From an uncultured Prevotellaceae bacterium (lineage in GTDB: Bacteria > Bacteroidota > Bacteroidia > Bacteroidales > Bacteroidaceae), in the NCBI GenBank assembly GCA_902800585.1, contig CADCEW010000009.1, positions 1-62,016 of the forward strand: 62,016 bases of DNA, read 5' to 3'. Positions 55,702-62,016 of this stretch are shown here, piece after piece. The position numbers and the translations under genes are program-made. The notes below the pieces were generated by a model that was not told the DNA's origin, ran no database searches, and saw only the letters and a program-made list of their open reading frames with translations. The first letter of the stretch is position 1, and each line of letters opens with the position of its first letter.

Positions 55702-56790
55702 TTATTCAAACGTTAGTAGTTTATTCCGATAATATTCATACTGCTTTTGTCTCTGCTCTAACTGAGCCTCAAGGTTCTGAATCGAAGCCTCGAAAGTATC
55801 GAGGATTGAGACAATGCGTTGCTGCTCGGAGAGGGAGGGAATGGGAATAGTGACCTTTTGCAATTTATTTGTACTTACTATTAATAAGCTTCCACCTCCG
55901 TTTACATTCTTCTTACACCACTCTCCAATATAGGGTGCTAAAAAATACAAGAATTTAGGTAGTACAATATTTGTATCTTTTATAGATAAACAACTAATCT
56001 GCTGATTGCATAAAAAATCAGTCAGGATTAAAGCATACTCACCAATCGTTGCTGTAGTGGAAACTATTATCGAATTCGCAGAAAACAATCCCCCCTTCTT
56101 AACTCCTAATGGTGTAATATGTTTTATTGCGTCATTCAAGATTCTACCATTTTTTCTAATATCTTCCAAAGTAAACCAAGACAGGGTACCGCCATCCCAA
56201 AAATCGCTATTTTTTGTTGAAGGAGTATATCCATTCTTAATTATGCACACTTCTCCCAGCGTCTTCATTTCCACCCCTTCTTCCCCTTCAAGGTCAAGGA
56301 GTTCATCACGATAATATTCATATTGTTTGCGGCGTTGAGCGATTTGCTCTTTCAGGTTGTCGATAGAAGCAGTGAACGTATCGAGTATACCCACTATCCG
56401 ATTTTGTTCAGAAAGGGAGGGAATGGGGATTATTATTTCCTTTGCAATCGACCAATGCCTGCTATACCCTCTTGATGGTATTTCTGTATTTTGAAATACA
56501 AAAAAGAAATAACGAGCATTAATTTCTTGTCTCGGCAATAAAATTTTCAAACCATCTGCACCTTGAGCGAAGCTACCCCTATGGTATTTCACATACCTTG
56601 TATGATCTCCAAAAAGCACATATTCAGCATCAGGTACTAATGCTTCAGAATTATCTGTAAATCCCACTACTTCTACTTGACCTTGGTCTATAATAGGATA
56701 TCGTCCCTGATGATAATAGTCAGCTTTTTGCAGCTTTATTGGTGGCGTTATTGTTTTACAAACCTCACCTAATTTCTTCCACTCCACCAT
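55702..56790 (-). CDS. hsdS: Type I restriction enzyme, S (specificity) subunit
   Basis: This 362-residue protein has two target-recognition domains (about 1-130 and 180-310), each followed by a conserved coiled spacer. The first spacer contains IPSLSEQNRIVGILDTF and the second IPSLSEQQRIVSILDTF, each followed by a (Q/R)KQYEYYR helix. It decides the DNA target of the HsdM/HsdR complex. The conserved spacers are substrates for recombination between hsdS alleles, and a second copy of the 3' spacer lies beyond fic. Confidence 0.93.
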   Translation of the reverse strand: MVEWKKLGEVCKTITPPIKLQKADYYHQGRYPIIDQGQVEVVGFTDNSEALVPDAEYVLFGDHTRYVKYHRGSFAQGADGLKILLPRQEINARYFFFVFQNTEIPSRGYSRHWSIAKEIIIPIPSLSEQNRIVGILDTFTASIDNLKEQIAQRRKQYEYYRDELLDLEGEEGVEMKTLGEVCIIKNGYTPSTKNSDFWDGGTLSWFTLEDIRKNGRILNDAIKHITPLGVKKGGLFSANSIIVSTTATIGEYALILTDFLCNQQISCLSIKDTNIVLPKFLYFLAPYIGEWCKKNVNGGGSLLIVSTNKLQKVTIPIPSLSEQQRIVSILDTFEASIQNLEAQLEQRQKQYEYYRNKLLTFE

Positions 56791-56793
56791 ATA

Positions 56794-58122
56794 CTACTCT
56801 CCTAATTCCTTAATGATTTGCTTGTTAATATATCCCAGGACACTATATAATGGAATATTTTCCATCCAGTCCTGATCAACATAGGGTTTCATGGAGCAAC
56901 GCAGGCCCTTGAGATGTTTGTCTGCATGATCAACGGTCACAAACTGTTTCAGCGACTTACTCTTCACGTTCTCCTCTGCCTTAACTTCTATGGGGATAAT
57001 GCGCTCGGCTGTCTGCACCAAGAAATCTACTTCCTGTGTAGAATTGTCTTTACTGAAATAATAGGCATCCAAATCGTCCATAGATTTCAATTGCTCCAAC
57101 ACATAATTTTCTGTGAAAGCACCTTTGAATTCTGTAAATACACCATTGTTAATAAGCATGAGTCTCGGACTGGCCTTAGACATAGCTCCTAACAGTCCAA
57201 CATCCAATAGATAAAGTTTGAATGCATCGAAGTCTTCATAGAATTTCAATGGCATCGCTGGATTCTTACATCTGCGAATCTTATACACAAGACCCGCCCT
57301 GACAAGCCACTCTATCGCCATTTCAAAATCGCGAGCCCGTCCGCCCTCCTTTACAGCACCATAGATAAACTTCTTGTTTTCTTTTGCAAGTTGATGGGGG
57401 ATGCTTTCCCATACCATACGTATGCGCTCTGTTTCATCGCCTGCATGCTTAGCAAAATCGTTATCGTATGCTCGCAGGATTTCCTTATGTATTCGGCGGA
57501 CCTTATTAATATCACCCTTTGTGGTATATTGTAACACAGCCTCAGGCATTCCTCCTACATAATAATACTGTCGTAGTAGTTCCTGAACCTGAGAATCCAA
57601 AATCTGCAGCATTTCCCAATCCGTACGTGCCAACATCTCAGCTACTCTTTCCTCGCCTTTTGCCCAAAGAAACTCCTCGAATGTCATGGGATAAAGTGTG
57701 AGAAGATTAACCTTACCCACAGGATAAGACTCTCCTTTACGATGAGTGGTGCCAAGCAGCGAACCTGCTACAACAATATGCTGCTCACGAGCATTTTCGC
57801 AAAAATACTTCAAACTGTCAAGTCCTCTATACGCCTCCTGTATCTCGTCCATGAATATCAGCGTCTTACCTGCAGTAATCTTTTGATGCGTGATGGATTC
57901 CAATAAATACATGATGCGTTCCACCTTAAGATCAACACGAAATATCTGCTGAGCTTCAGGATCATCATGGAAATTCACATAAACAAGATTCTGGTATTCA
58001 TTCTTACCAAACTCTCTTAGCAGCCAAGTTTTACCCACCTGACGAGCTCCCTCAAGCACCAAAGGCTTGCGGTCTGGATCGTTTTTCCAATCTATCAGCG
58101 CTTTATATAGTTTTCTCTTCAT
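56794..58122 (-). CDS. AAA_14/DUF4143 ATPase
   Basis: This 442-residue protein has Walker A EGARQVGKTWL (about 24-34) and Walker B TLIFMDEIQEA. The C-terminal DUF4143 domain (about 210-400) carries KLYLLDVGLLG, GAFTENYVLEQL and a nuclease-like DNSTQEVDFLVQ...PIEVKAEE. This family is very common in Bacteroidota, often as a stand-alone gene with its own promoter. Its role is unknown. Here it sits 4 bases before hsdS and 165 bases after hsdM, behind an unusual repeat array. Confidence 0.9.
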   Translation of the reverse strand: MKRKLYKALIDWKNDPDRKPLVLEGARQVGKTWLLREFGKNEYQNLVYVNFHDDPEAQQIFRVDLKVERIMYLLESITHQKITAGKTLIFMDEIQEAYRGLDSLKYFCENAREQHIVVAGSLLGTTHRKGESYPVGKVNLLTLYPMTFEEFLWAKGEERVAEMLARTDWEMLQILDSQVQELLRQYYYVGGMPEAVLQYTTKGDINKVRRIHKEILRAYDNDFAKHAGDETERIRMVWESIPHQLAKENKKFIYGAVKEGGRARDFEMAIEWLVRAGLVYKIRRCKNPAMPLKFYEDFDAFKLYLLDVGLLGAMSKASPRLMLINNGVFTEFKGAFTENYVLEQLKSMDDLDAYYFSKDNSTQEVDFLVQTAERIIPIEVKAEENVKSKSLKQFVTVDHADKHLKGLRCSMKPYVDQDWMENIPLYSVLGYINKQIIKELGE

Positions 58123-58129
58123 ACCGATT

Positions 58130-58284
58130 TACACTTTTCTGGACGAATCATCGCTGCAAAGATACACTTTTCTGAACGAACTTCCAAATATTTTGCCAAT
58201 TTTATGAGGGAATACCAATACTATTTTGCCAATTTTATGAGGGAATACTAATACTTTCTTGCCAATTTTATGAGGGAAAAAGCG
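58130..58284 (-). repeat. 33-bp-register repeat array upstream of the DUF4143 gene
   Basis: Five blocks lie in a 33-base register. TACACTTTTCTG(G/A)ACGAA occurs at 58130-58147 and 58163-58180. CCAATTTTATGAGGGAA starts at 58196, 58229 and 58262, the first two followed by TACYAATACT. The array spans the -33 region and upstream sequence of the DUF4143 promoter, so it may contain operators. Units lack unique spacers, so it is not a CRISPR array. Confidence 0.7.
58157..58188 (-). promoter_or_regulatory. Promoter of the DUF4143 ATPase gene
   Basis: On the minus strand, TTTG (58185-58188) and TATCTTTG (58157-58164) are 20 bases apart. It lies inside the 33-bp-register repeat array and could also drive hsdS and fic downstream. 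Confidence 0.75.
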
Positions 58285-58286
58285 TT

Positions 58287-59846
58287 TTACGCTCCTAATT
58301 CTTTAATGATAGCCTCGATCTTCTGATTCAATTCTTTGCCCTCAGCGATAAGGGTCTCGAGCTTGGCATTAACCTCTTTGATATCGATGACCTCGCGCGT
58401 ATCCTCTTGCTCTACATAGCTGCTGACAGAGAGGTTGGCATCGTTCTCAAGGATAGCGTCATTGCTGACTAACTTTGCCAAGTAGTCTACGTCCTTGCGA
58501 TGGCGGAACAACTCCATAATCTTGTCCTGATGCTCAGGCAACAGGATATTCTTATTACCATTCTTCTGGAAGAGTTTGCTGGCATCGATGAAGAGCACAC
58601 TGCTGTCTGTCTTGGCACTCTTCTTCAAGACGATGATACAGGTGGCGATGCCTACACCAAAAAACAAGTTGGCAGGCAACTGGATGACGCAATCTACAAA
58701 ATTGTTCTTGATGAGATACTGGCGTATCTTCTTCTCATCACCACCACGATACAGCACACCAGGGAACTCTACGATGGCGGCAGTGCCTCGCTCAGAGAGG
58801 TGCCACAACATGTGCATCGTAAAGGCAAGGTCGGCAGCACTCTTGGGAGCCAACACACCAGCAGGCGCATAACGCTCGTCATTGATGAGGATGGCATTAT
58901 CTTTGCCTTCCCATTTCAGTGAATAAGGTGGATTGCTGACGATGGCATCGAAGGGTGCCTCGTCCATGTGTTGAGGTTTCAACAGCGTGTCTTCCAAACG
59001 GATGTCGAAATTGTCGTAGTTCACGTTATGCAGGAACATATTGATGCGACAGAGGTTGTAGGTGGTGGGATTGACTTCCTGTCCGAAGTATTTCAGATCA
59101 GGATTCTCCTTGCCAACAGTCTTGGCAAACTTCAACAGCAACGAGCCGGAGCCGCAGGCAGGGTCGTAGACCTTCTGGATATTGGGATTATTCCAAGAAG
59201 CCAGTTGCGCCAACAGCTCAGAGACCTGCTGGGGTGTGAAGAACTCACCACCACTCTTACCCGCCTCCGACGCATACATCTGCATCAGGAACTCGTAAGT
59301 GTCGCCAAAGGTGTCATTGTTAGTGTCGTTATACTTCGAACCCAGTTCCATTTGTGCCACAGTCTGTAGCACCTTTGCCAATAACTGGTTACGCTTGATG
59401 ACAGTAGAGCCAAGGGCTGCGCTGTCGACAGAGAAGTCGCTGAACAAGCCTCGCAGGTCATCCTCAGAAGGAGTGCCAACGGCAGAAGCCTCGATGCTGC
59501 GGAAAATGGCTGTCAGGTGTTCATTCAGGTTCTCATCCTTGTCAGCCTTCTTTACAACATTCTGGAAGAGTTGTGAAGGCAGGATGAAGTAACCTTTCTC
59601 TTCGACCATCTTCTGGCGGATGTTCTGAGCCATCTCGTCACTGATGGCAGTATAGTCGAAGTCAGGCTGTCCAGCCTCCTTCATGATACCATGTATGTAG
59701 TCGCAGATATTCTCTGAGATGAAGCGGTAGAAGATAGAGCCGAGGACGTAAGCCTTGAACTCCCAGCCATCCACACTGCCACGCAGGTCATTCGCTATCT
59801 TCCATATTGTTTTGTGCAGTTCAGCACGCTCTTGTTGATTAGGCAT
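58287..59846 (-). CDS. hsdM: Type I restriction enzyme, M (methyltransferase) subunit
   Basis: This 519-residue protein has an N-terminal helical HsdM_N domain (about 1-150) and an N6-adenine methyltransferase domain. GGEFFTPQQVSELL precedes SAM motif I DPACGSGSLLLKF, and the catalytic motif is IVSNPPYSLKW. A coiled C-terminus (about 480-519) probably contacts HsdS. It is first in the minus-strand restriction operon and has a long leader with a palindrome at the expected start site. Confidence 0.95.
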   Translation of the reverse strand: MPNQQERAELHKTIWKIANDLRGSVDGWEFKAYVLGSIFYRFISENICDYIHGIMKEAGQPDFDYTAISDEMAQNIRQKMVEEKGYFILPSQLFQNVVKKADKDENLNEHLTAIFRSIEASAVGTPSEDDLRGLFSDFSVDSAALGSTVIKRNQLLAKVLQTVAQMELGSKYNDTNNDTFGDTYEFLMQMYASEAGKSGGEFFTPQQVSELLAQLASWNNPNIQKVYDPACGSGSLLLKFAKTVGKENPDLKYFGQEVNPTTYNLCRINMFLHNVNYDNFDIRLEDTLLKPQHMDEAPFDAIVSNPPYSLKWEGKDNAILINDERYAPAGVLAPKSAADLAFTMHMLWHLSERGTAAIVEFPGVLYRGGDEKKIRQYLIKNNFVDCVIQLPANLFFGVGIATCIIVLKKSAKTDSSVLFIDASKLFQKNGNKNILLPEHQDKIMELFRHRKDVDYLAKLVSNDAILENDANLSVSSYVEQEDTREVIDIKEVNAKLETLIAEGKELNQKIEAIIKELGA

Positions 59847-59896
59847 AATTGTTTTCCGTTAGAACTTGTTCTTTGCTGAGGTGCAGTCCACCTTCG

Positions 59897-59921
59897 CGCT
59901 GTATATACAGCGACAAAGATA
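59897..59921 (-). promoter_or_regulatory. hsdM -7 box with 16-bp palindrome at the start site
   Basis: On the minus strand, TATCTTTG at 59914-59921 is a -7 box. The perfect palindrome CGCTGTATATACAGCG (59897-59912) follows it directly. The -33 region is only a weak match. The layout parallels that of parA and may be a repressor site or a leader hairpin. Confidence 0.55.
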
Positions 59922-59961
59922 CGAAAATTTTATCTTATAGTCGCAATCTTTTTCAAAAGAA

Positions 59962-60072
59962 TTTCGCAAAAACACCTAACAACCTAACACAACGTGCCTC
60001 AATCGCCCTTGTACAAAGGGATTGAAGTGTGTTAGGTGTTGCCCAAACACCTCCGAACACCTCCGTTTTTTG
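59962..60072 (+). repeat. Intergenic hairpin module C, solitary
   Basis: It opens with TTTCGCAAAAACACCT. The arm AACACCTAAC (59971-59980) pairs perfectly with GTTAGGTGTT (60031-60040), and a second unit, AACCTAACAC, can pair with the same 3' arm. The loop contains AAAGGGATTGAAG, shared with modules B and D. AACACCTCC-type copies follow at 60044-60065. It lies directly behind the hsdM promoter. Confidence 0.75.
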
Positions 60073-60103
60073 AAAAAACATTTATTTAAATATCACTACT
60101 GAA

Positions 60104-60457
60104 TCATTCTGTATCTTTTGATCCTTCTATGCGATTCAGTCTTCTTTCAATTTCTTCTTCTGTAGGTAGTTTGTCTTGCAGATCATGTGGCAACTGTCTC
60201 TGAGCCACTTCGTATTCAGAAATACCAATGGGGGCATTGATTCGTGAGAGGGCATAACGAGCCATCACTGCATTCTTTTCCTTACATATTAAAAGACCTA
60301 TGGCAGAATTCTCTACAGTAGTATTCATCAAGTCATCGACCATTGCAGTATAACCAGCCAATTGTCCAAGGAATCTTAAACAATGCTTCGAAATCTTCGG
60401 CAAGTTGCTGAAGATTTTCATCTCCTGATTTTTCGGCATCTTGCCGAAGATTTCCAA
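60104..60457 (-). pseudogene. C-terminal fragment of a DUF1016 nuclease
   Basis: About 90 residues (LGQLAGYTAMVDDLM, AIGLLICKEKNAVMARYAL, PIGISEYEVAQRQLP, LPTEEEIERRL) match the C-terminal end of a DUF1016/YhcG protein. The catalytic DxK core and the whole N-terminal half are missing. Upstream the frame runs into non-homologous sequence built from TTCGGCAAGTTGC-type repeats (about 60391-60445). It is a different subfamily from the complete DUF1016 gene at 4155. Confidence 0.75.
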
Positions 60458-60529
60458 AGAGAGGTGAATAAAGATTATAAAAGCTCTTGGTATACCATAA
60501 ACTTGTTGGAGAGAATCCTTTCTTTTTTT

Positions 60530-60599
60530 ACTGTCACTACTGCCACTACTGTCACAAACGCCCTATTTGTCGGCATTCTGAAGTGGCAGTAGTGACAGT
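60530..60599. repeat. 18-bp perfect inverted repeat with internal 9-mers
   Basis: ACTGTCACTACTGCCACT (60530-60547) pairs perfectly with AGTGGCAGTAGTGACAGT (60582-60599) across a 34-base loop. The left arm is built from ACTACTGYC-like units that continue into the loop. The design (tandem units, loop, complementary arm) resembles the TTTCGCAAAAACACCT modules but with unrelated sequence. Confidence 0.75.
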
Positions 60600-60774
60600 T
60601 ACCTATGATTTTTGGTACAAAAATGGGCTACTTTCACCTCGAAAGTAAGCTACTTATGGGTCGGAAACACATTGTTTTTGAAAAGAAGATAAGAAAAAAC
60701 TTGACCTTCGGTCGAATTTTGTCACGACTCAGCAGAGGAAAAACAAGTTTTTCTCTGCATTTGCTGCTCCAAAA

Positions 60775-60806
60775 TTTGGTAGTTTCAAACAAAGTTTGTA
60801 TCTTTG
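60775..60806 (+). promoter_or_regulatory. Strong promoter with no gene behind it
   Basis: TTTG (60775-60778) and TATCTTTG (60799-60806) are 20 bases apart, a perfect consensus match on the plus strand. No plus-strand reading frame of any credit follows before the terminator at 60883. Just upstream is a hairpin, GCAGAG..AAAAAC/GTTTTT..TCTGC. Confidence 0.55.
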
Positions 60807-60812
60807 CAGTGT

Positions 60813-60918
60813 CAGAACAGATGTTTTGGCTACGCCGCTGAGTGCGGGGAGTAAGGCTTGATCGATACTGCTCCATTAAAATAAAAGGCTGCATCATGTA
60901 TGGTGTAGCCTTTTTAAT
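60813..60918 (+). ncRNA. Candidate small RNA of about 100 bases
   Basis: A consensus promoter is followed at about 100 bases by a terminator and by no credible reading frame. The transcript would contain CTACGCCGCTGAGTGCGGGG and further short stems. It lacks the GGAAGGAAGCAGCC-type core of SRP RNA, and I cannot assign a family. It runs toward the end of the minus-strand gene at 60914. Confidence 0.35.
60883..60915. terminator. Bidirectional terminator
   Basis: AAAAGGCT (60883-60890) pairs with AGCCTTTT (60907-60914), with a further imperfect stem inside (CA, CAT/ATG, TG). T-runs follow on both strands. It would stop the gene at 60914-61546 on the minus strand and any small RNA on the plus strand. 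Confidence 0.75.
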
Positions 60919-61546
60919 TTTCGTATTTCTTTCGGAAATATCGGTTGAAACTTGGAGCGTTAACCTGCCACCTTGAAACGGATATTGATTTACGACCTTT
61001 AAAAATTAATACCTCAACAGCCTGCTTATTAGCTTCAAAATATGCTTTGATTTCAGACGAAAGCAAACGCGCATTATAGTCTGTTAGCATGTTCAGTAAC
61101 ACGCGATTCGTCTGTCCAATGGAATCAAGCAATTGTGTCCCCACTGAGCCTTTCCCATGGACAGTTTTTAAGTCATAGAGTCCAAGAATACCTTTCTTCT
61201 CAAAAATGAAATCGGCAGTTCTGCAACTCCTCGGATTAGGCAATATATAAACGCGATAACCATGAGCCACAGCCTTGCGCGCTGCATTGATCAGATTGTC
61301 GAAGTCATCACTTTGTTCGCTAATAGCGCTGAAAATGTTGGTTTCACCCTCCAAAGGGTGAAAATCTCCATAATAGATAATCAGTTTCAGTTGATTGATA
61401 AATTGGGCACCTTTAAGATAGTGCAACTCTTGTAGTTCTTCAGCAATACCCCTCCAAGGGATTTCCGCTGCAATCAGCACAGAGCCATCTTCTTCACCAA
61501 TAGTCTCAAAATCTATTATATTATCTTCTGTTTCTGTCAAATTCAT
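60914..61546 (-). CDS. CdiA C-terminal-like PD-(D/E)xK nuclease domain protein
   Basis: The protein has 210 residues without a signal peptide. The second half carries TADFIFEKKGILGLYDLKTV, read as TADFIFEKKG and LYDLKTV, then GSVGTQLLDSIGQTNRVLLN. This resembles the nuclease fold of CdiA-CT tRNase toxins and of the C-termini of phage MuF-type proteins, with D...DxK as candidate catalytic residues. The first half (WRGIAEELQELHYLKGA, then a PLEGETNIFSA linker) has no delivery features, so it is an orphan toxin-like domain or an immobilised remnant. No immunity gene adjoins it. Confidence 0.6.
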   Translation of the reverse strand: MNLTETEDNIIDFETIGEEDGSVLIAAEIPWRGIAEELQELHYLKGAQFINQLKLIIYYGDFHPLEGETNIFSAISEQSDDFDNLINAARKAVAHGYRVYILPNPRSCRTADFIFEKKGILGLYDLKTVHGKGSVGTQLLDSIGQTNRVLLNMLTDYNARLLSSEIKAYFEANKQAVEVLIFKGRKSISVSRWQVNAPSFNRYFRKKYEN

Positions 61547-61554
61547 ACGGAGTG

Positions 61555-61586
61555 CGAAGGTACAAAGAAATTATGAAAGTCACAAG
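61555..61586 (-). promoter_or_regulatory. Promoter of the CdiA-C-like gene
   Basis: On the minus strand, CTTG (61583-61586) and TACCTTCG (61555-61562) are 20 bases apart. The region aligns with the DUF1016 promoter at 5249-5280. Confidence 0.65.
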
Positions 61587-61618
61587 TTTTTCAAAAGAAA
61601 AATGACATAAAAAGTTTG

Positions 61619-62016
61619 AACGCTCCAAACGGGGTGAATGTAACGTTCAAACGCATCGTTTGTAAGCCACAAACACCTCGCAAACACGTTGTTTTCTGAT
61701 TGAAAAAATTACGAATTTCGCAAAAACACCTACCCTCCTACCTGAATATGGCTGAAATGCCGATAAATAAAGGGATTGTGACTAGGTAGGTGTTTGGCAA
61801 ACAGGTACCTAACAGGTACCCTAACGCCACCAAGGCTTTTTGCATATAAATCCATATCACTTTTGGATATTTATACCCCCATTTTACTCCAGTATCTCCG
61901 ATGCTTCTTTCTAAAGCCTGTTAAGGGGGTATTCCAGTATCTCCGATGGGGGTATAGGAGCCTTTAGAAAGAGGCGTTCGAGATACTGCGACAAGTGATA
62001 GAAGGCTGTAGTTACT
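61619..62016 (+). repeat. Composite intergenic element 2: module D and inverted central block, cut by the window end
   Basis: The left flank (GAACGCTCCAAACGG, GTAAGCCACAAAC) matches 5312-5370. Module D opens with TTTCGCAAAAACACCT at 61715. Its arm AAACACCTACC (61723-61733) pairs perfectly with GGTAGGTGTTT (61784-61794). The loop contains AAAGGGATTG. From about 61830 to the window end lies the central block of element 1 in reverse complement, including TATACCCCCAT (61872-61882) paired with ATGGGGGTATA (61946-61956). No gene is visible. Confidence 0.75.

Noticed and set aside
58191..58279. Possible CRISPR array.
   Set aside because: Units are contiguous without unique spacers, only three copies exist, and no cas gene is near.
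60605..60841. A 78-codon plus-strand frame between the inverted repeat and the candidate small RNA.
   Set aside because: It runs through hairpins and the orphan promoter, with no recognisable domain.
60813..60918. Signal recognition particle RNA or another named RNA.
   Set aside because: The conserved GGAAGGAAGCAGCC-type core is missing, so only a generic small-RNA call is kept.

Overview
The window reads as a chromosomal segment of a Bacteroidales bacterium, most likely Prevotella or a close relative. Three things point there. Promoters follow the Bacteroidota pattern (TTTG, about 19-21 bases, TAnnTTTG) in front of many genes. The gene families are typical: STN/CarboxypepD_reg TonB-dependent receptors, DUF5020, DUF5683, and a peptidase tail that resembles a type IX secretion signal. 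The conserved neighbourhoods parA-parB-DUF5683-mltD-rsh and rsfS-ftsH-cdsA are also present. I saw no tRNA, rRNA, transposase or CRISPR array.

Layout. 1-5210 is an accessory region: a promoter and a highly structured RNA, a two-gene restriction-modification pair (N6-adenine methyltransferase with an N-terminal nuclease-like segment, plus an Mrr-type endonuclease), and a DUF1016 nuclease. 5247-6445 has no gene and is packed with repeats and hairpins. 6498-48709 is mostly core genome: dxs-trkA-trkH-manA; an AAA ATPase + DUF4435 pair resembling the PARIS defence genes; rmuC and a phosphopantetheinyl transferase; a zinc metallopeptidase; two outer-membrane receptors, one in an ECF sigma/anti-sigma operon; a HerA-like ATPase; alaS; a GH2 glycosidase; small secreted proteins; a MerR regulator; rsh, mltD, DUF5683, parB and parA; surE-lpxB; a nucleobase uptake cluster; a GH5 glycosidase; and cdsA-ftsH-rsfS.

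48987-62016 is a second accessory island read almost entirely on the minus strand. It is a type I restriction system (hsdM, hsdS, hsdR) interleaved with a DUF4143 ATPase, a Bro-N/Fic protein, a secreted M6 metallopeptidase and three gene remnants. Beyond it lie a DUF1016 fragment, a possible small RNA and a CdiA-C-like nuclease gene.

The most unusual signal is a family of intergenic modules in both accessory regions. Each opens with TTTCGCAAAAACACCT (or a diverged form) and has two complementary arms about 50 bases apart. Arm sequences differ between copies but stay complementary within each copy. Three modules sit just behind outward-facing promoters of accessory genes, and two composite elements carrying a shared central block lie in opposite orientations near the two ends of the window. 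Other notable signals are a Ser-Glu-Asn microsatellite inside three unrelated housekeeping proteins (AlaS, LpxB, FtsH), a direct repeat of the hsdS 3' end flanking fic, a 33-bp-register repeat array in front of the DUF4143 gene, and palindromes at the expected start sites of parA and hsdM.
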